Positions 1 to 8,722 of a stretch of 22,335 nucleotides of DNA are shown here, in pieces. Every line of letters begins with the position of its first letter. The stretch's first letter is position 1. This stretch comes from CG2-30-68-42 sp037440385 (lineage in GTDB: Bacteria > Pseudomonadota > Gammaproteobacteria > Burkholderiales > Rhodocyclaceae), in contig JBBIUI010000038.1 of the NCBI GenBank assembly GCA_037440385.1, forward strand, positions 1 to 22,335, in the 5' to 3' direction. The translations under genes and the position numbers were made by a program. Under the pieces are notes generated by a model that worked only from the letters and a program-made list of their open reading frames with translations, was not told the origin of the DNA and did no database searches.

Positions 1-1355
1 GTGATCGCGTGCGCGCGCGCTCCCCCCACGCGACGCGGCAACAGATAGGTCCAGTATTCGGAACCGTACAGGTTGCCCATGCCCTTGTAATGCGGGTTCA
101 GCACGACGGCCTCGCGTGCGAATACCAGATCGGCGGCCAGCGCGAGAAAAACGCCGCCCGCGCCGGCGTTGCCGCGCATCGCGGCGATCGTGAGGTGGGT
201 GCCGCACTCGAGGATCGCGCGGCACAGCTCGTCCATCGCCTCGATGTTGCGCATCGATTCGTCGGCCGGACTGTCCGCGGCTTCGATCACGTTCAGGTGG
301 ATGCCGTTCGACCAGAAGTCGGCGCCGCCCATCAGCACGATCACTCGCGTGTCGCGTTTCGCCGCTTCGAGGAAGGCATCGCGTAGCCGCAGGCAGTGCG
401 CCGTCGACATCGCGCCGTTGTAGAACTCGAAGTACAGCAGACCGACCGGGCCCGTTTCCTCGTAGGAGATGTCCTGCCACGTGCTGGCGTCGCGCCATGG
501 CAGCACGGACTGCGTCGCTTCGGGCAGCACGCCCGCGGCCTCGGGCAGCGCCATCGCGGCCGGCACTTTGAAATCCGCTTCGCCGCCATCGCGTTTCGCA
601 TGCGTGATCCACACCGCGCCGTCGACGGTCGCACGGCACAGCGCGCCGTTGCGCCTGGCGATCAGCTCACCCGCCCGCCCGCGCAGCGCGCCTTCCGGAT
701 GGGCATCGAACAGCCGGCAGCCCACCTCGCCGATGCGGTCCGCGACGCCTGGGAACCCGTCCGAGGCGCGCAGCTTGCGAAGCGTCGCATCGGTGCCCTC
801 GCGCGCCCAGTCGATGCGCCGGTCGGCCTGCACCATCGGCGGACGCGCAATGCCCCTCACGCCGTTTCGCGAGTAGTCGAGCGGTTCGGGGCGGTAGCCG
901 CCGCGCGCGAACTTTTCGACCGCGTCGAGCAGCGCGGCGACGGCTGCCTCGGTGACTTCGTTCCGATACAGGCTGCCCTTGGCTGCGGGACGCATCGCGA
1001 AGGTGCGCTCCGCCCAGATGTCGCCGCCGTCCATCACCGCATCGGCCTGCAGGACGGTGACGCCCCACTCGGTCTGGCCGGTGAGGATCGCCCAGTCGAG
1101 CGAGGACGGTCCGCGGTCGCCGACGATGCCCGGGTGCACGATCAGACAGACGTGATTGCGCCAGATCGCCTCGGGGATCGCGCGCTTGAGGAAAGGCGCG
1201 ACGATCAGCTCGGGCCGGAACAGTTCGACCGCCTCGATCGCCACCGAGTCGTTGATGTCGAATTCGATCGACAGCTCGTGGCCGCGTCGCGTCAGCTCGA
1301 CCCACAGCCGCTGCGCGAGGCTGTTGAACGAATGCGTCAGAAATAGAATGCGCAT
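1..1355 (-). CDS. hypX: HypX/HoxX hydrogenase maturation protein, C-terminus cut by window edge
   Basis: HypX makes the active-site CO ligand of [NiFe]-hydrogenases under aerobic conditions, converting a formyl group from formyl-tetrahydrofolate through formyl-CoA to CO. About 451 codons are present and the 3' end lies outside the window. The N-terminal half reads as a formyltransferase-like domain, starting MRILFLTHSFNSL, with HPGIVGDRGPSSLDWAI near residues 74-90 and a later GGDIWAERTF segment. The C-terminal half, from about residue 290, is enoyl-CoA hydratase/crotonase-like, with FWSNGIHLNVIEAA, MRGNAGAGGVFLALAAD and NPHYKGMGNLYGSEYWTYLL. The ATG at 1355 is preceded by only a weak purine stretch, 19 bases after the hypE stop, so it is probably the last gene of the hyp operon. 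The long plus-strand reading frames over it are shadows. I am confident of the family. Confidence 0.93.
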   Translation of the reverse strand, partial: MRILFLTHSFNSLAQRLWVELTRRGHELSIEFDINDSVAIEAVELFRPELIVAPFLKRAIPEAIWRNHVCLIVHPGIVGDRGPSSLDWAILTGQTEWGVTVLQADAVMDGGDIWAERTFAMRPAAKGSLYRNEVTEAAVAALLDAVEKFARGGYRPEPLDYSRNGVRGIARPPMVQADRRIDWAREGTDATLRKLRASDGFPGVADRIGEVGCRLFDAHPEGALRGRAGELIARRNGALCRATVDGAVWITHAKRDGGEADFKVPAAMALPEAAGVLPEATQSVLPWRDASTWQDISYEETGPVGLLYFEFYNGAMSTAHCLRLRDAFLEAAKRDTRVIVLMGGADFWSNGIHLNVIEAADSPADESMRNIEAMDELCRAILECGTHLTIAAMRGNAGAGGVFLALAADLVFAREAVVLNPHYKGMGNLYGSEYWTYLLPRRVGGARAHAI

Positions 1356-1374
1356 CGAACGTTCCCGTGCCATC

Positions 1375-2415
1375 TCAACAGATCCTCGGCAGCTGCTCGC
1401 CGGTGAGCCAGTCGACGATGCGCCGGCCACCGAAGGCCGTGTCCATCTGCACGAAGTGCTGCGGGTCTTCCTGCACCGTGCCGATCGACGCGGCATTCGC
1501 GCCGAGCGGATGGCCGCGCATCGCGCCGAGCAGCCGCGCGGCATGTTCCGGCGCGCAGATGCAAACGAGCTTGCCCTCGTTGGCGACGTACAGGGGATCG
1601 AGGCCGAGGAACTCGCACGCCGCCGCGACCTCGGTGCGGATCGGCACGTGCGCCTCGTCGATCAGCATGCCGACACCCGACTGAGCGGCGATCTCGTTGA
1701 GCGTCGTCGCCAGTCCGCCCCGGGTCGGGTCGCGCAGCACGTGGATGTCGGGCACCGCCTCGACCATGCGCGCGACCAACTCGTGCAGGGCCGCCGTGTC
1801 CGACTCGATCTTCGTCGAGAAGCTCAGGTTCTCGCGGCTCGACATGATCGCGACGCCATGCTCGCCCAGCGTTCCCGAAACCAGGATCGCATCGCCCGGT
1901 CGGGCGCGTTCACCGGAAATCGACACCGCGCCGGGCACCACCCCTACACCGGTCGTCGTGATGAACACCGCGTCGCCTTTGCCTTTCTCGACAACCTTGG
2001 TGTCGCCGGTGACGATCGGCACGTTCGCCTCGCGCGCCGCGCGGGCCATCGATTCGACGATGCGGCGCAGCTCGCCGAGTGGGAAGCCTTCTTCGAGAAT
2101 GAAGCTCGCGGCGAGATACAGCGGACGTGCGCCGGCCATCGCCACGTCGTTGATCGTGCCATGCACCGACAGGCAGCCGATATCGCCGCCCGGAAAGAAC
2201 AGCGGCGAGACCACATGCGAATCGGTCGCCATCACCATGCGGCCCGAACCCACCGAAAAACACGCCTGGTCGTTGCGCGCGGCGAGCCACTGGTTGTCGA
2301 ACGCTGCGAGAAACAGCTCCTCGATGAGCTGCGCCATCGCCCGCCCGCCGCTGCCATGCGTCATGTCGACTCGGCCATGCGTGAAGTCGACGGGGCGGAT
2401 GTAGCCTTTTTTCAT
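1375..2415 (-). CDS. hypE: HypE, carbamoyl-dehydratase of cyanide ligand synthesis
   Basis: HypE takes the carbamoyl group from HypF on its C-terminal cysteine and dehydrates it with ATP to a thiocyanate, the cyanide donor for the Fe(CN)2CO centre. The 346-residue protein has the family's usual length. It contains MTHGSGGRAM near the N-terminus, the ATP-binding PurM-like core (ATDSHVVSPLFFPGGDIG, TGDTKVVEKG, RDPTRGGLATTLNEIA) and the diagnostic C-terminal PRIC, with Cys346 as the last residue. The frame is open upstream to 2745, but homology begins just after the ATG at 2415. That ATG overlaps the stop of a 38-codon upstream ORF as ATGA. hypX follows 19 bases downstream. Confidence 0.96.
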   Translation of the reverse strand: MKKGYIRPVDFTHGRVDMTHGSGGRAMAQLIEELFLAAFDNQWLAARNDQACFSVGSGRMVMATDSHVVSPLFFPGGDIGCLSVHGTINDVAMAGARPLYLAASFILEEGFPLGELRRIVESMARAAREANVPIVTGDTKVVEKGKGDAVFITTTGVGVVPGAVSISGERARPGDAILVSGTLGEHGVAIMSSRENLSFSTKIESDTAALHELVARMVEAVPDIHVLRDPTRGGLATTLNEIAAQSGVGMLIDEAHVPIRTEVAAACEFLGLDPLYVANEGKLVCICAPEHAARLLGAMRGHPLGANAASIGTVQEDPQHFVQMDTAFGGRRIVDWLTGEQLPRIC

Positions 2416-2528
2416 CGTGATCGCAGATCTCGAAGAACGGTTTCGGCGACGACCCGGCGATTTCCGTGGCGCCGTTGCGTGCGGCGTACCCCGGTGATCA
2501 TCGCGCCGGTTGCCATCGCCGTGTTCAT
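2412..2528 (-). CDS. Small 38-codon ORF linking hypD and hypE by ATGA overlaps, unknown
   Basis: This unrecognised ORF fills the whole hypD-hypE gap. Its ATG (2528-2526) overlaps the hypD TGA as ATGA, and its TGA (2414-2412) overlaps the hypE ATG as ATGA. The predicted peptide begins MNTAMATGAMITGVRRTQ, is 38 residues long and strongly basic (nine Arg), with a short apolar start and no cysteines. In most hyp operons hypD and hypE are adjacent or overlap directly, so a spacer of over 100 bases is itself unusual. The double overlap suggests translational coupling: the peptide may simply carry ribosomes to hypE. It could also be a real small protein, a remnant of a lost gene or chance. No function is proposed. 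Confidence 0.4.
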   Translation of the reverse strand: MNTAMATGAMITGVRRTQRRHGNRRVVAETVLRDLRSR

Positions 2529-3658
2529 CCTGCCAACGCCTCGCGATGGCGCCCATAGCTGTAGTGCGCCGCGCAGGCGCCTTCGGCGCTGACCATGCAC
2601 GAACCGATCGGGGTGTCCGGCGTGCACACGGTGCCGAACACCCTGCAGTCCTGCGGGCGCTTGAGGCCGCGCAGGATCGCACCGCACTCGCAGGCCTTGT
2701 GGTCCGCAACGGGCCGGTAGGCGATCGCGAATTTGCGCTCGGCATCGAATCCGGCGTACTTGCCCTTGATGCGAAGCGCGCTGTAGGGCACCTCGTTCAG
2801 GCCACGCCACTCGAAGCTCTTGCGCAGTTCGAACACCTCGGCCACGATCGCCTGCGCCTTGAGGTTGCCCTCGCGCGTAACCGCGCGCGAGAATTCGTTC
2901 TCGACCTCGGCGCGGCCCTCGTTCAACTGCCGAACCAGCATCAGGATGGCCTGCATCACGTCGAGCGGCTCGAAGCCCGCGATGACGACGGGCTTGGCGT
3001 ACTCCTGGGCGAAGTGCTCGTAGGCGCGGCTGCCGATCACTGTCGAGACATGGGCCGGGCCGATGAACGCATCGAGCGGCACCGTCGTGTGGTCGCGCAC
3101 CTGCGGGGACTCCAGGATGTTGGCGATCGCCGAGGGCGTCAGCACGTGATTGCAGAACACGCTGAAGTTCTTCAGCCCCAGATCGCTCGCGCGCAGGATC
3201 GCCACGGCGGTGGGCGGCGTCGTGGTCTCGAAGCCGATCGCGAAGAACACCACTTCGCGCTGCGGGTGCTGCTGAGCGATTCGCAGCGCGTCGGCGCTCG
3301 AATACACCATACGCACCTGCGCCCCTTGCGCCTTGGCCTTGAGCAGCGAGCGGGCGCCAGAGCCCGGCACGCGCAGGCAGTCGCCGTAGGAGGCGAGGAT
3401 CACGCCGCGATCGAGCGCGAGATCGATGGCGTTGTCGATCCGCCCGACCGGCAGCACGCACACCGGACAACCCGGCCCGTGGATGAGCCGGATGTTCGCC
3501 GGCAGCAATCCCGCGATGCCGTAGCGCGAGATCGCATGCGTGTGTCCGCCGCAGAACTCCATGATCTGGTAGCGGCGCGACGGATCGACCTCGCGCGCGA
3601 TCGCCGCCGCGAGCCTGCGTGCCGTCGCGCCGTCGCGGAATTCGTCGATGTACTTCAT
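2525..3658 (-). CDS. hypD: HypD, iron-sulfur scaffold for Fe(CN)2CO assembly
   Basis: HypD works with HypC in the cytoplasm as the scaffold on which CN and CO are attached to iron, and it carries a [4Fe-4S] cluster. The 377-residue protein shows the conserved MEFCGGHTH (Cys36), HGPGCPVCVLP (Cys64, Cys67), GFETTTPPTA and a C-terminal cysteine-rich stretch (ACECGAILRG, CRVFGTVCTPDTPIGSCMVS, GACAAHYSYG) that holds the cluster. Two ATGs are possible. I chose 3658 because it overlaps the hypC stop as ATGA and begins the typical MKYIDEFRD; the alternative at 3664 adds only Met-Pro. Its own stop overlaps the ATG of the 38-codon ORF. Confidence 0.96.
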   Translation of the reverse strand: MKYIDEFRDGATARRLAAAIAREVDPSRRYQIMEFCGGHTHAISRYGIAGLLPANIRLIHGPGCPVCVLPVGRIDNAIDLALDRGVILASYGDCLRVPGSGARSLLKAKAQGAQVRMVYSSADALRIAQQHPQREVVFFAIGFETTTPPTAVAILRASDLGLKNFSVFCNHVLTPSAIANILESPQVRDHTTVPLDAFIGPAHVSTVIGSRAYEHFAQEYAKPVVIAGFEPLDVMQAILMLVRQLNEGRAEVENEFSRAVTREGNLKAQAIVAEVFELRKSFEWRGLNEVPYSALRIKGKYAGFDAERKFAIAYRPVADHKACECGAILRGLKRPQDCRVFGTVCTPDTPIGSCMVSAEGACAAHYSYGRHREALAG

Positions 3659-3906
3659 AGGCATTGCGCGCCCGGCGCCTCCGGTTCCGACCGGGGAGGG
3701 AGCCCGGCGAACAGCGCGAGGGTCTTTTCGGCTTCCGCCGCGTCGAGTTTCTGCAGCGCATAGCCCACATGCACGATCACGTAATCGCCCGGTGCGATGC
3801 CCTCGACGAGCGCGAGCGATATCTCCTTGCGCACGCCGCCGACGTCGACGAGCGCCTGCTCGTCCTCGAGTAGCTCGATGACACGTACCGGAATCGCCAG
3901 GCACAT
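3655..3906 (-). CDS. hypC: HypC, hydrogenase maturation chaperone
   Basis: HypC is a small cytoplasmic chaperone that binds HypD while the iron centre is assembled and then delivers it to the hydrogenase large-subunit precursor. The 83-residue sequence starts with the signature MCLAIPVRVIE, whose Cys2 is the functional residue once Met1 is removed. It continues with the oligonucleotide-binding-fold pattern ending APGDYVIVHVGYALQKLD. The acidic, Ala-rich C-terminal helix is typical. It lies 11 bases downstream of hypF and overlaps hypD by four bases. A second, divergent HypC-family gene sits at 10404-10646. Confidence 0.95.
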   Translation of the reverse strand: MCLAIPVRVIELLEDEQALVDVGGVRKEISLALVEGIAPGDYVIVHVGYALQKLDAAEAEKTLALFAGLPPRSEPEAPGAQCL

Positions 3907-3917
3907 CTACGGTCCCC

Positions 3918-6251
3918 TCACGCGAGCGCCGAGCGCCGGATCGCCGCCCAGGCCTGGCCGAGGCTCAGGCCACCGTCGTTGGGCGGCGCCTGGCGCGCCT
4001 CGAGCACCTCGAGTCCAGCCCCTTCCAGCTTCGCGCGCAGCGCACCGGACAGCACGCGGTTCAGCAAGCAGCCGCCGCCGAGCGCGATGCGCCCGATCGA
4101 ATGCGCGCGCGCCGCCGCGATCGCCCAGCGGGCGAGCGCCTCGGCCAGCGTCGCGTGGAACAGCGCGGCGGCGAAGCCGGCATCGCCCTCGTCCGCGAGC
4201 CGCTCGAGCAGCGGCAGCAGGTCGAGCACACCGTCGCCGCCGATGCGAAACCCGTCGGCCAACGGCTCGACGCTGCCGTGGCGCGCCGCGAGACCCTCGT
4301 AGAGCATCGCCGCCTGGCCCTCGTAGGCCGCGATCTCCCTGACCCGCGCAAGTGCGGCCGCCGCATCGAACAACCGCCCGCAGCTCGAACTCGGCGGCGT
4401 GTGCACACCGGCATCGAGCATCATCGCCACCGCGCCGCCCGCGCGCTGCTGCGGGAAACGCGCGCGCAGTTCGGCGTTGCGTCCGAGCCGATGCAGCACC
4501 GCCGCCGCCATGCGCCAGGGTTCGCGCGCGGCGCGCTCCCCGCCGGGTAGCGGCAGCTCCCGCAGGTGGCCCACACGCGCGTAGCCGCCGCGTTCCACGC
4601 GAAGCAGCTCCCCGCCCCACGCTGCGCCGTCCTCGCCGAGCCCGACACCGTCGAGCGCGAGCCCGAGCAGGAGCCCTTCGATGCGGTGCTCGGCCGCGAT
4701 CGCCTCGATGTGCGCGTGATGGTGCTGGATCGCGACGGTATCGAGGCCGCGCTCGCGCGCATACTGCGCCGCGAAGCGCGTGCCGTAAAAGTCCGGATGC
4801 AGGTCATGGGCGACGATCTCGGGTTCGATGCCCAGCAATCCGCTCAGCCGCGCGATCGCCTCCTGCATCGCGGCGCGGGCCGGCGCGTTGTCGAGCTCGC
4901 CGATGTGCTGGGACAGGAAGGCCTCGTCGCCGCGCGTCAGGCAGATCGTGTTCTTCAGGTGTCCGCCCATCGCAAGGACCGACGGTCCGGCGCGCGCGAG
5001 GCGGATCGGGCGCGGCGTGTAACCGCGTGCGCGGCGGATGAACTGAACGGCACCGGGCAATCCGGCCTCGGCGACGCGCACGACCGAGTCGTCGCAGCGC
5101 GTGACGATGTCGCGATCGTGCAGCAGGTAGGCATCCGCGATGCCCGACAGGCGAGCCAGCGCCTCTTCGTTGTCGCGTACGATCGGCTCCCCGCCGGGGT
5201 TCGCACTGGTCATCACCAGCGCCAGCGGCTGCGGTTCTTCCAGCCAGTGCGTGCCCGCCGGTCGCCCGGCCGCCTCGTGGAACAGCAGGTGGTGCAGCGG
5301 CGTGTAAGGCAGCATGACGCCGAGCCACTCGAGCCCCGGTGCCACACCCGGCAGGCGCTCGTCGCAGCGCGAATCCTTGGCAAGCAGCACGATGGGCCGC
5401 TCGCGCGAGCCGAGCAGTTCGCGTTGCGCCGGCGAGACGCGCGCGAGCCCACCTGCCGAGGCGATGTTGGCGAGCATCACCGCGAAGGGTTTTTCGTCGC
5501 GCATCTTGCGGCTGCGCAGCCGCGCCACGGCCTGCGCATCGCGCGCATCGCATGCGAGATGGAAGCCGCCCAAGCCCTTGATCGCGACGATTTCGCCGCG
5601 CGCGATGCGCGCCACGGCATCCGCGAGCACGTCGGCGACCCGAAGCAAATGACCCTGCGCATCGCGAATCATGAGCCGCGGTCCGCAATCCGCACAGGCA
5701 TTGGGCTGGGCGTGGAAGCGCCGGTTCGCCGGCTCGTCGTATTCCGCCCGGCATGCGCGGCACTGCACGAAGCCCGCCATGCTGGTGCCGGGACGGTCGT
5801 AAGGCAGCGATCGCGTGATCGTGTAGCGCGGCCCGCAGTGCGTGCAGTTGATGAAGGCATGGCGCCAGCGCCGATTGCATGGATCGAACAGCTCGGCGAG
5901 GCATTGCGCGCACACGGCCGTATCCGGCGTCACTGCGGTGTTCGCGACACCGCCGCCGCTGCGCCGAATGACGAAGCCACGCACCTCGGCGCACGGCAAC
6001 TCGCGCACTTCGACGGCAGTGATGCGCGCGAGCGGCGGCGCCTCGTCGCGCAGCCGCGCAGCCAGGCTGCCGAGCGCGGACGCATCGCCCTGCGCCTCGA
6101 TCTGAACGCCGTCGGCGTCGTTGCGCACCCAGCCGGCGAGGCCGAGTTCGTGGGCGAGCCGGTAGACGAAGGGCCGGAATCCCACGCCCTGGACCTGCCC
6201 GCGCACGCGGATGCGCCGGCACACGATCGCGCGGGCGGCTGCAAGCGTCAT
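3918..6251 (-). CDS. hypF: HypF, carbamoyltransferase of hydrogenase maturation
   Basis: HypF uses carbamoyl phosphate and ATP to make a carbamoyl-adenylate and transfers the carbamoyl group to the C-terminal cysteine of HypE. The 777-residue protein shows all domains in order. The acylphosphatase domain (about 10-100) has VRGQVQGVGFRPFVYRLA. Two zinc-finger-like units have CxxC pairs at Cys114/117, 136/139, 164/167 and 186/189. A YrdC-like domain follows (about 200-390, KGLGGFHLACDA, RKMRDEKPFAVM). The C-terminal Kae1-like carbamoyltransferase domain contains the His-rich QHHHAHIEAIAAEH and, near the end, GGGCLLNRVL. Length is normal (about 750-780). The ATG at 6251 is six bases beyond the hypB stop and hypC follows 11 bases later. 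Dense plus-strand frames across it are shadows of its high-GC codon usage. Confidence 0.97.
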   Translation of the reverse strand: MTLAAARAIVCRRIRVRGQVQGVGFRPFVYRLAHELGLAGWVRNDADGVQIEAQGDASALGSLAARLRDEAPPLARITAVEVRELPCAEVRGFVIRRSGGGVANTAVTPDTAVCAQCLAELFDPCNRRWRHAFINCTHCGPRYTITRSLPYDRPGTSMAGFVQCRACRAEYDEPANRRFHAQPNACADCGPRLMIRDAQGHLLRVADVLADAVARIARGEIVAIKGLGGFHLACDARDAQAVARLRSRKMRDEKPFAVMLANIASAGGLARVSPAQRELLGSRERPIVLLAKDSRCDERLPGVAPGLEWLGVMLPYTPLHHLLFHEAAGRPAGTHWLEEPQPLALVMTSANPGGEPIVRDNEEALARLSGIADAYLLHDRDIVTRCDDSVVRVAEAGLPGAVQFIRRARGYTPRPIRLARAGPSVLAMGGHLKNTICLTRGDEAFLSQHIGELDNAPARAAMQEAIARLSGLLGIEPEIVAHDLHPDFYGTRFAAQYARERGLDTVAIQHHHAHIEAIAAEHRIEGLLLGLALDGVGLGEDGAAWGGELLRVERGGYARVGHLRELPLPGGERAAREPWRMAAAVLHRLGRNAELRARFPQQRAGGAVAMMLDAGVHTPPSSSCGRLFDAAAALARVREIAAYEGQAAMLYEGLAARHGSVEPLADGFRIGGDGVLDLLPLLERLADEGDAGFAAALFHATLAEALARWAIAAARAHSIGRIALGGGCLLNRVLSGALRAKLEGAGLEVLEARQAPPNDGGLSLGQAWAAIRRSALA

Positions 6252-6257
6252 CGCCGT

Positions 6258-7142
6258 TCAGGCGCTCGCGCGCCCGGCGCCGGCCTCGGCCACTCCGCGC
6301 CCGATCCACGCGAGCCAGCCGTCGATGCCGGTGCCATCGAGCGCCGAGACCTGCATCACCTCGATGCCCGGATGGACGCGCCGCGCGAAATCGATGCACT
6401 TCGCCGCATCGAAGGCCAGATGTGGCAGCAGATCGACCTTGGTCAGCAGCATCAGGTCGGCGGCCGCGAACATGTCGGGATACTTGAGCGGCTTGTCCTC
6501 GCCCTCGGTCACCGACAGGATCACGACCTTGTGTGCCTCGCCGAGGTCGAACCCGGCCGGGCACACCAGATTGCCGACGTTCTCGATCATCAGCAGGCCG
6601 TTCGCCAGTTCGATGCGTTCGAACGCGTGGCCGACCATGTGGGCATCGAGATGGCACCCCTTTCCGGTATTGACCTGGACAGCCTGCGCGCCGCTCGCCC
6701 GGATGCGATCGGCATCGAAGCTGGTCTGCTGGTCGCCTTCGATGACCGCGAGCGGCAGCGCACCTTTCAGCCGGCCAATGGTCTCGACCAGCAGTGTGGT
6801 CTTGCCCGACCCGGGACTCGACACCAGATTCAGCGCGAAGATGCCGCGCCCTCGCCACGCGTCGCGGTTCGCGCGGGCGTAGGCATCGTTCTTCGCCAGG
6901 ATGTCCCGTTCGATGCGCAGCATGCGCGCCCCGGACAGGCCGGGCACCCGCGCGCCAGCCGCACCGGTGCCGAAGTGCGGATCTCCGGAATGAGAAGGAT
7001 ACGCAGCGCGCGGCGCATAGCGGTAGCCGCCGGTGCCATGCGTGTGGCGATGGACCGTGCCATCCTCGCGCACGTGCACGTGCTCGTGCGCCTGCCCCCC
7101 GATGGTCGCCTCGCCCTGACCGCAGCCGCACACCTTGCACAT
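6258..7142 (-). CDS. hypB: HypB, nickel-insertion GTPase
   Basis: HypB is the GTPase that, with HypA, inserts nickel into the large-subunit precursor after the iron centre is in place. The 294-residue protein begins MCKVCGCG, the N-terminal high-affinity metal motif (Cys2, Cys5, Cys7). A short His-containing segment follows (HEHVHVRED, HRHTHGTGG, about residues 19-37), a modest nickel-storage stretch compared with the long His tracts of some rhizobial HypB. The P-loop SSPGSGKTT lies at about 108-116, followed by EGDQQTSFDADRI, the metal-site motif NTGKGCHLDAHM and the guanine-recognition motif LTKVDLL. It lies nine bases after hypA and six before hypF. Confidence 0.97.
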   Translation of the reverse strand: MCKVCGCGQGEATIGGQAHEHVHVREDGTVHRHTHGTGGYRYAPRAAYPSHSGDPHFGTGAAGARVPGLSGARMLRIERDILAKNDAYARANRDAWRGRGIFALNLVSSPGSGKTTLLVETIGRLKGALPLAVIEGDQQTSFDADRIRASGAQAVQVNTGKGCHLDAHMVGHAFERIELANGLLMIENVGNLVCPAGFDLGEAHKVVILSVTEGEDKPLKYPDMFAAADLMLLTKVDLLPHLAFDAAKCIDFARRVHPGIEVMQVSALDGTGIDGWLAWIGRGVAEAGAGRASA

Positions 7143-7151
7143 TCCGCTCTC

Positions 7152-7493
7152 CTAGTCGACCTCGAGTTCCCTGACCCGCATCTCGGTGCCGCCGGTCGGT
7201 TGGAGCCGGTAGCCTCCGCAGCGCGGACAGGCGCCGTAACGCTGGTGCATCGGCACCGTCTCGCAGCATTCCATGCACCAGCCGCTGCCCGGCACCTCGA
7301 CGATGTTCAGCACCGCGCCCTCGGCCAGGCTGCCGCGCATCACCGCATCGAAGCAAAAGCGCAGCGCATCGGGCTCGACACCGGCCAACTCCCCGATCTC
7401 CAGCCACACCGACCTGACGGTCGCGAACTGCCGGCTCGCGGCGTGCTCCTCGATGATGCCGAGCACGCCTTCGGCGAGAGACATCTCATGCAT
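7152..7493 (-). CDS. hypA: HypA, nickel metallochaperone
   Basis: HypA binds nickel and, with HypB, delivers it to the hydrogenase large subunit. The 113-residue protein starts MHEMSLAEGV, where His2 is the known nickel ligand. It has the structural zinc site as two CxxC pairs: Cys73/Cys76 (GWCMECCE) and Cys89/Cys92 (GACPRCGG). An upstream in-frame extension to 7586 is excluded because the nickel site requires the N-terminal MHE and because this ATG overlaps the end of hupK by eight bases, as expected for coupled operon genes. Confidence 0.96.
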   Translation of the reverse strand: MHEMSLAEGVLGIIEEHAASRQFATVRSVWLEIGELAGVEPDALRFCFDAVMRGSLAEGAVLNIVEVPGSGWCMECCETVPMHQRYGACPRCGGYRLQPTGGTEMRVRELEVD

Positions 7494-8610
7494 GCTCCAC
7501 CCGTATCGCGACAGCCACGCACGGATCGAGCGCATGCGCGAGCATGGCGGCGGCGCGCGCGACCTGGGCTTCGTCGCGCGCGGCAACGCCGACGAGACCC
7601 CTGGCGAAGGCGCCTTCGGGATGGAAGTTCCATTCCGTCGGCGCCACGATGCGCAGCCGCGCGAGCTTCCCTTCCTCGATCGTCACGGCATGCACCAGCG
7701 TTCCTCGCGCCGTCTCGACTGCGGCCAGGCCGACGCCCGGCCGCAGGCTCATCGGGCTGAACGATGCGCCCGCATCGCGCAACCGGCGCGGCAGGCGGGC
7801 CATTTCGATCAACCGCGCAAGCATGCGGGCACCGATGCCACGCACGAGGCGCATGCGCGGATCCTCGGTCTGCCGCGCCCACGCGCCGGTTTCCGCTGGC
7901 GCACCCTTCCACGAGGGTAGCCGGGCGAACTCGCCGGATGCCTCCAGCGCGGGTGCGATCGCCTCGAGCAGTTCGGCGCCGGCCGGCAGCGCGGGCGTTT
8001 CATCGTCGCCCAGATCCGTAGCACACAACCGCGCCAGCCTCGCAGCCGTCGGCGTCGCACCTCGATCCTTCCAGCCCATGAAGTCGTCCTCCGCCAGACT
8101 CAGCCAGACGTCGCAGTCCATGCCATACACGGCGCGCGCCAGAAACTCCTGGGCCTCGTCCGCCAGATCGCACCAGCAGCGATCGCCGTCCTCCTCGTCA
8201 TCCCACCAGCGCGCACGCGCCCCGATGCGGCCGGCGATCCGGGCAAGCCGCCGCCGCATCGCCACGAACTCCTCGTGCTGCGGCGCTTCGCCCAGCAGCG
8301 GCGGAAGATCGAGCAACAGATGCCACAGCGTTTCGTGCAGCCGCTCCGCCGCGACCATGCGGGAACGCAGACGCGCCAGCCCCGGTTCGGCCCGCTCGCC
8401 TCGCGCGGCCTCGCTCGCGAGCGCCGCGGCGACCACCTGCGCACGCGCACACACGCTGAAAAGCAGCGGCACCATCTCGATGGCCTGCCCGACGCACCGA
8501 CCTTCCAGCAGCCGGCTCGAATCCGGTGCGCGCGTCGAGCGGATCGATACGGCGGTAACCCGATTACCATCCCAGCCGATTCCGAGTGCAATCCTGCCTT
8601 CTTGGATCAT
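7486..8610 (-). CDS. hupK: HupK/HoxV-like hydrogenase expression protein (large-subunit homologue)
   Basis: HupK/HoxV proteins are diverged, catalytically inactive relatives of the [NiFe] large subunit, thought to act as a scaffold during assembly of the membrane-bound enzyme. This 374-residue protein has the family layout. An N-terminal region contains LEGRCVGQAIEMVPLLFSVCARAQ, a vestige of the large-subunit first cysteine motif with one Cys. The C-terminal region has APTEWNFHPEGAFARGL and ends LDPCVAVAIRVEHA, a version of the large-subunit DPCxxC motif in which the second Cys is Val. It sits between hybE and hypA, the place of hupK/hoxV in hup and hox clusters, and overlaps hypA by eight bases. 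The ATG at 8610 lacks a clear ribosome binding site. Confidence 0.87.
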   Translation of the reverse strand: MIQEGRIALGIGWDGNRVTAVSIRSTRAPDSSRLLEGRCVGQAIEMVPLLFSVCARAQVVAAALASEAARGERAEPGLARLRSRMVAAERLHETLWHLLLDLPPLLGEAPQHEEFVAMRRRLARIAGRIGARARWWDDEEDGDRCWCDLADEAQEFLARAVYGMDCDVWLSLAEDDFMGWKDRGATPTAARLARLCATDLGDDETPALPAGAELLEAIAPALEASGEFARLPSWKGAPAETGAWARQTEDPRMRLVRGIGARMLARLIEMARLPRRLRDAGASFSPMSLRPGVGLAAVETARGTLVHAVTIEEGKLARLRIVAPTEWNFHPEGAFARGLVGVAARDEAQVARAAAMLAHALDPCVAVAIRVEHA

Positions 8611-8722
8611 GTTCGCGAGACCGGACGAGCCGATTCGCTAACAAGATCCATGCCGCCGGGAGATGATGGTTTTCCCCTTTCGATTCAGTCGGGCGCGCGC
8701 AAACATCGCGGCCGATCCGCAT

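Noticed and set aside
1156..2592. 478-codon plus-strand open frame
   Set aside because: Antisense to hypE and hypX; no domain recognisable and composition is that of a shadow frame.
4566..7760. 1064-codon plus-strand open frame
   Set aside because: It lies antisense to hypF, hypB, hypA and part of hupK, all of which have clear motifs. Its Arg/His/Asp-rich translation is typical of a shadow frame in GC-rich DNA.
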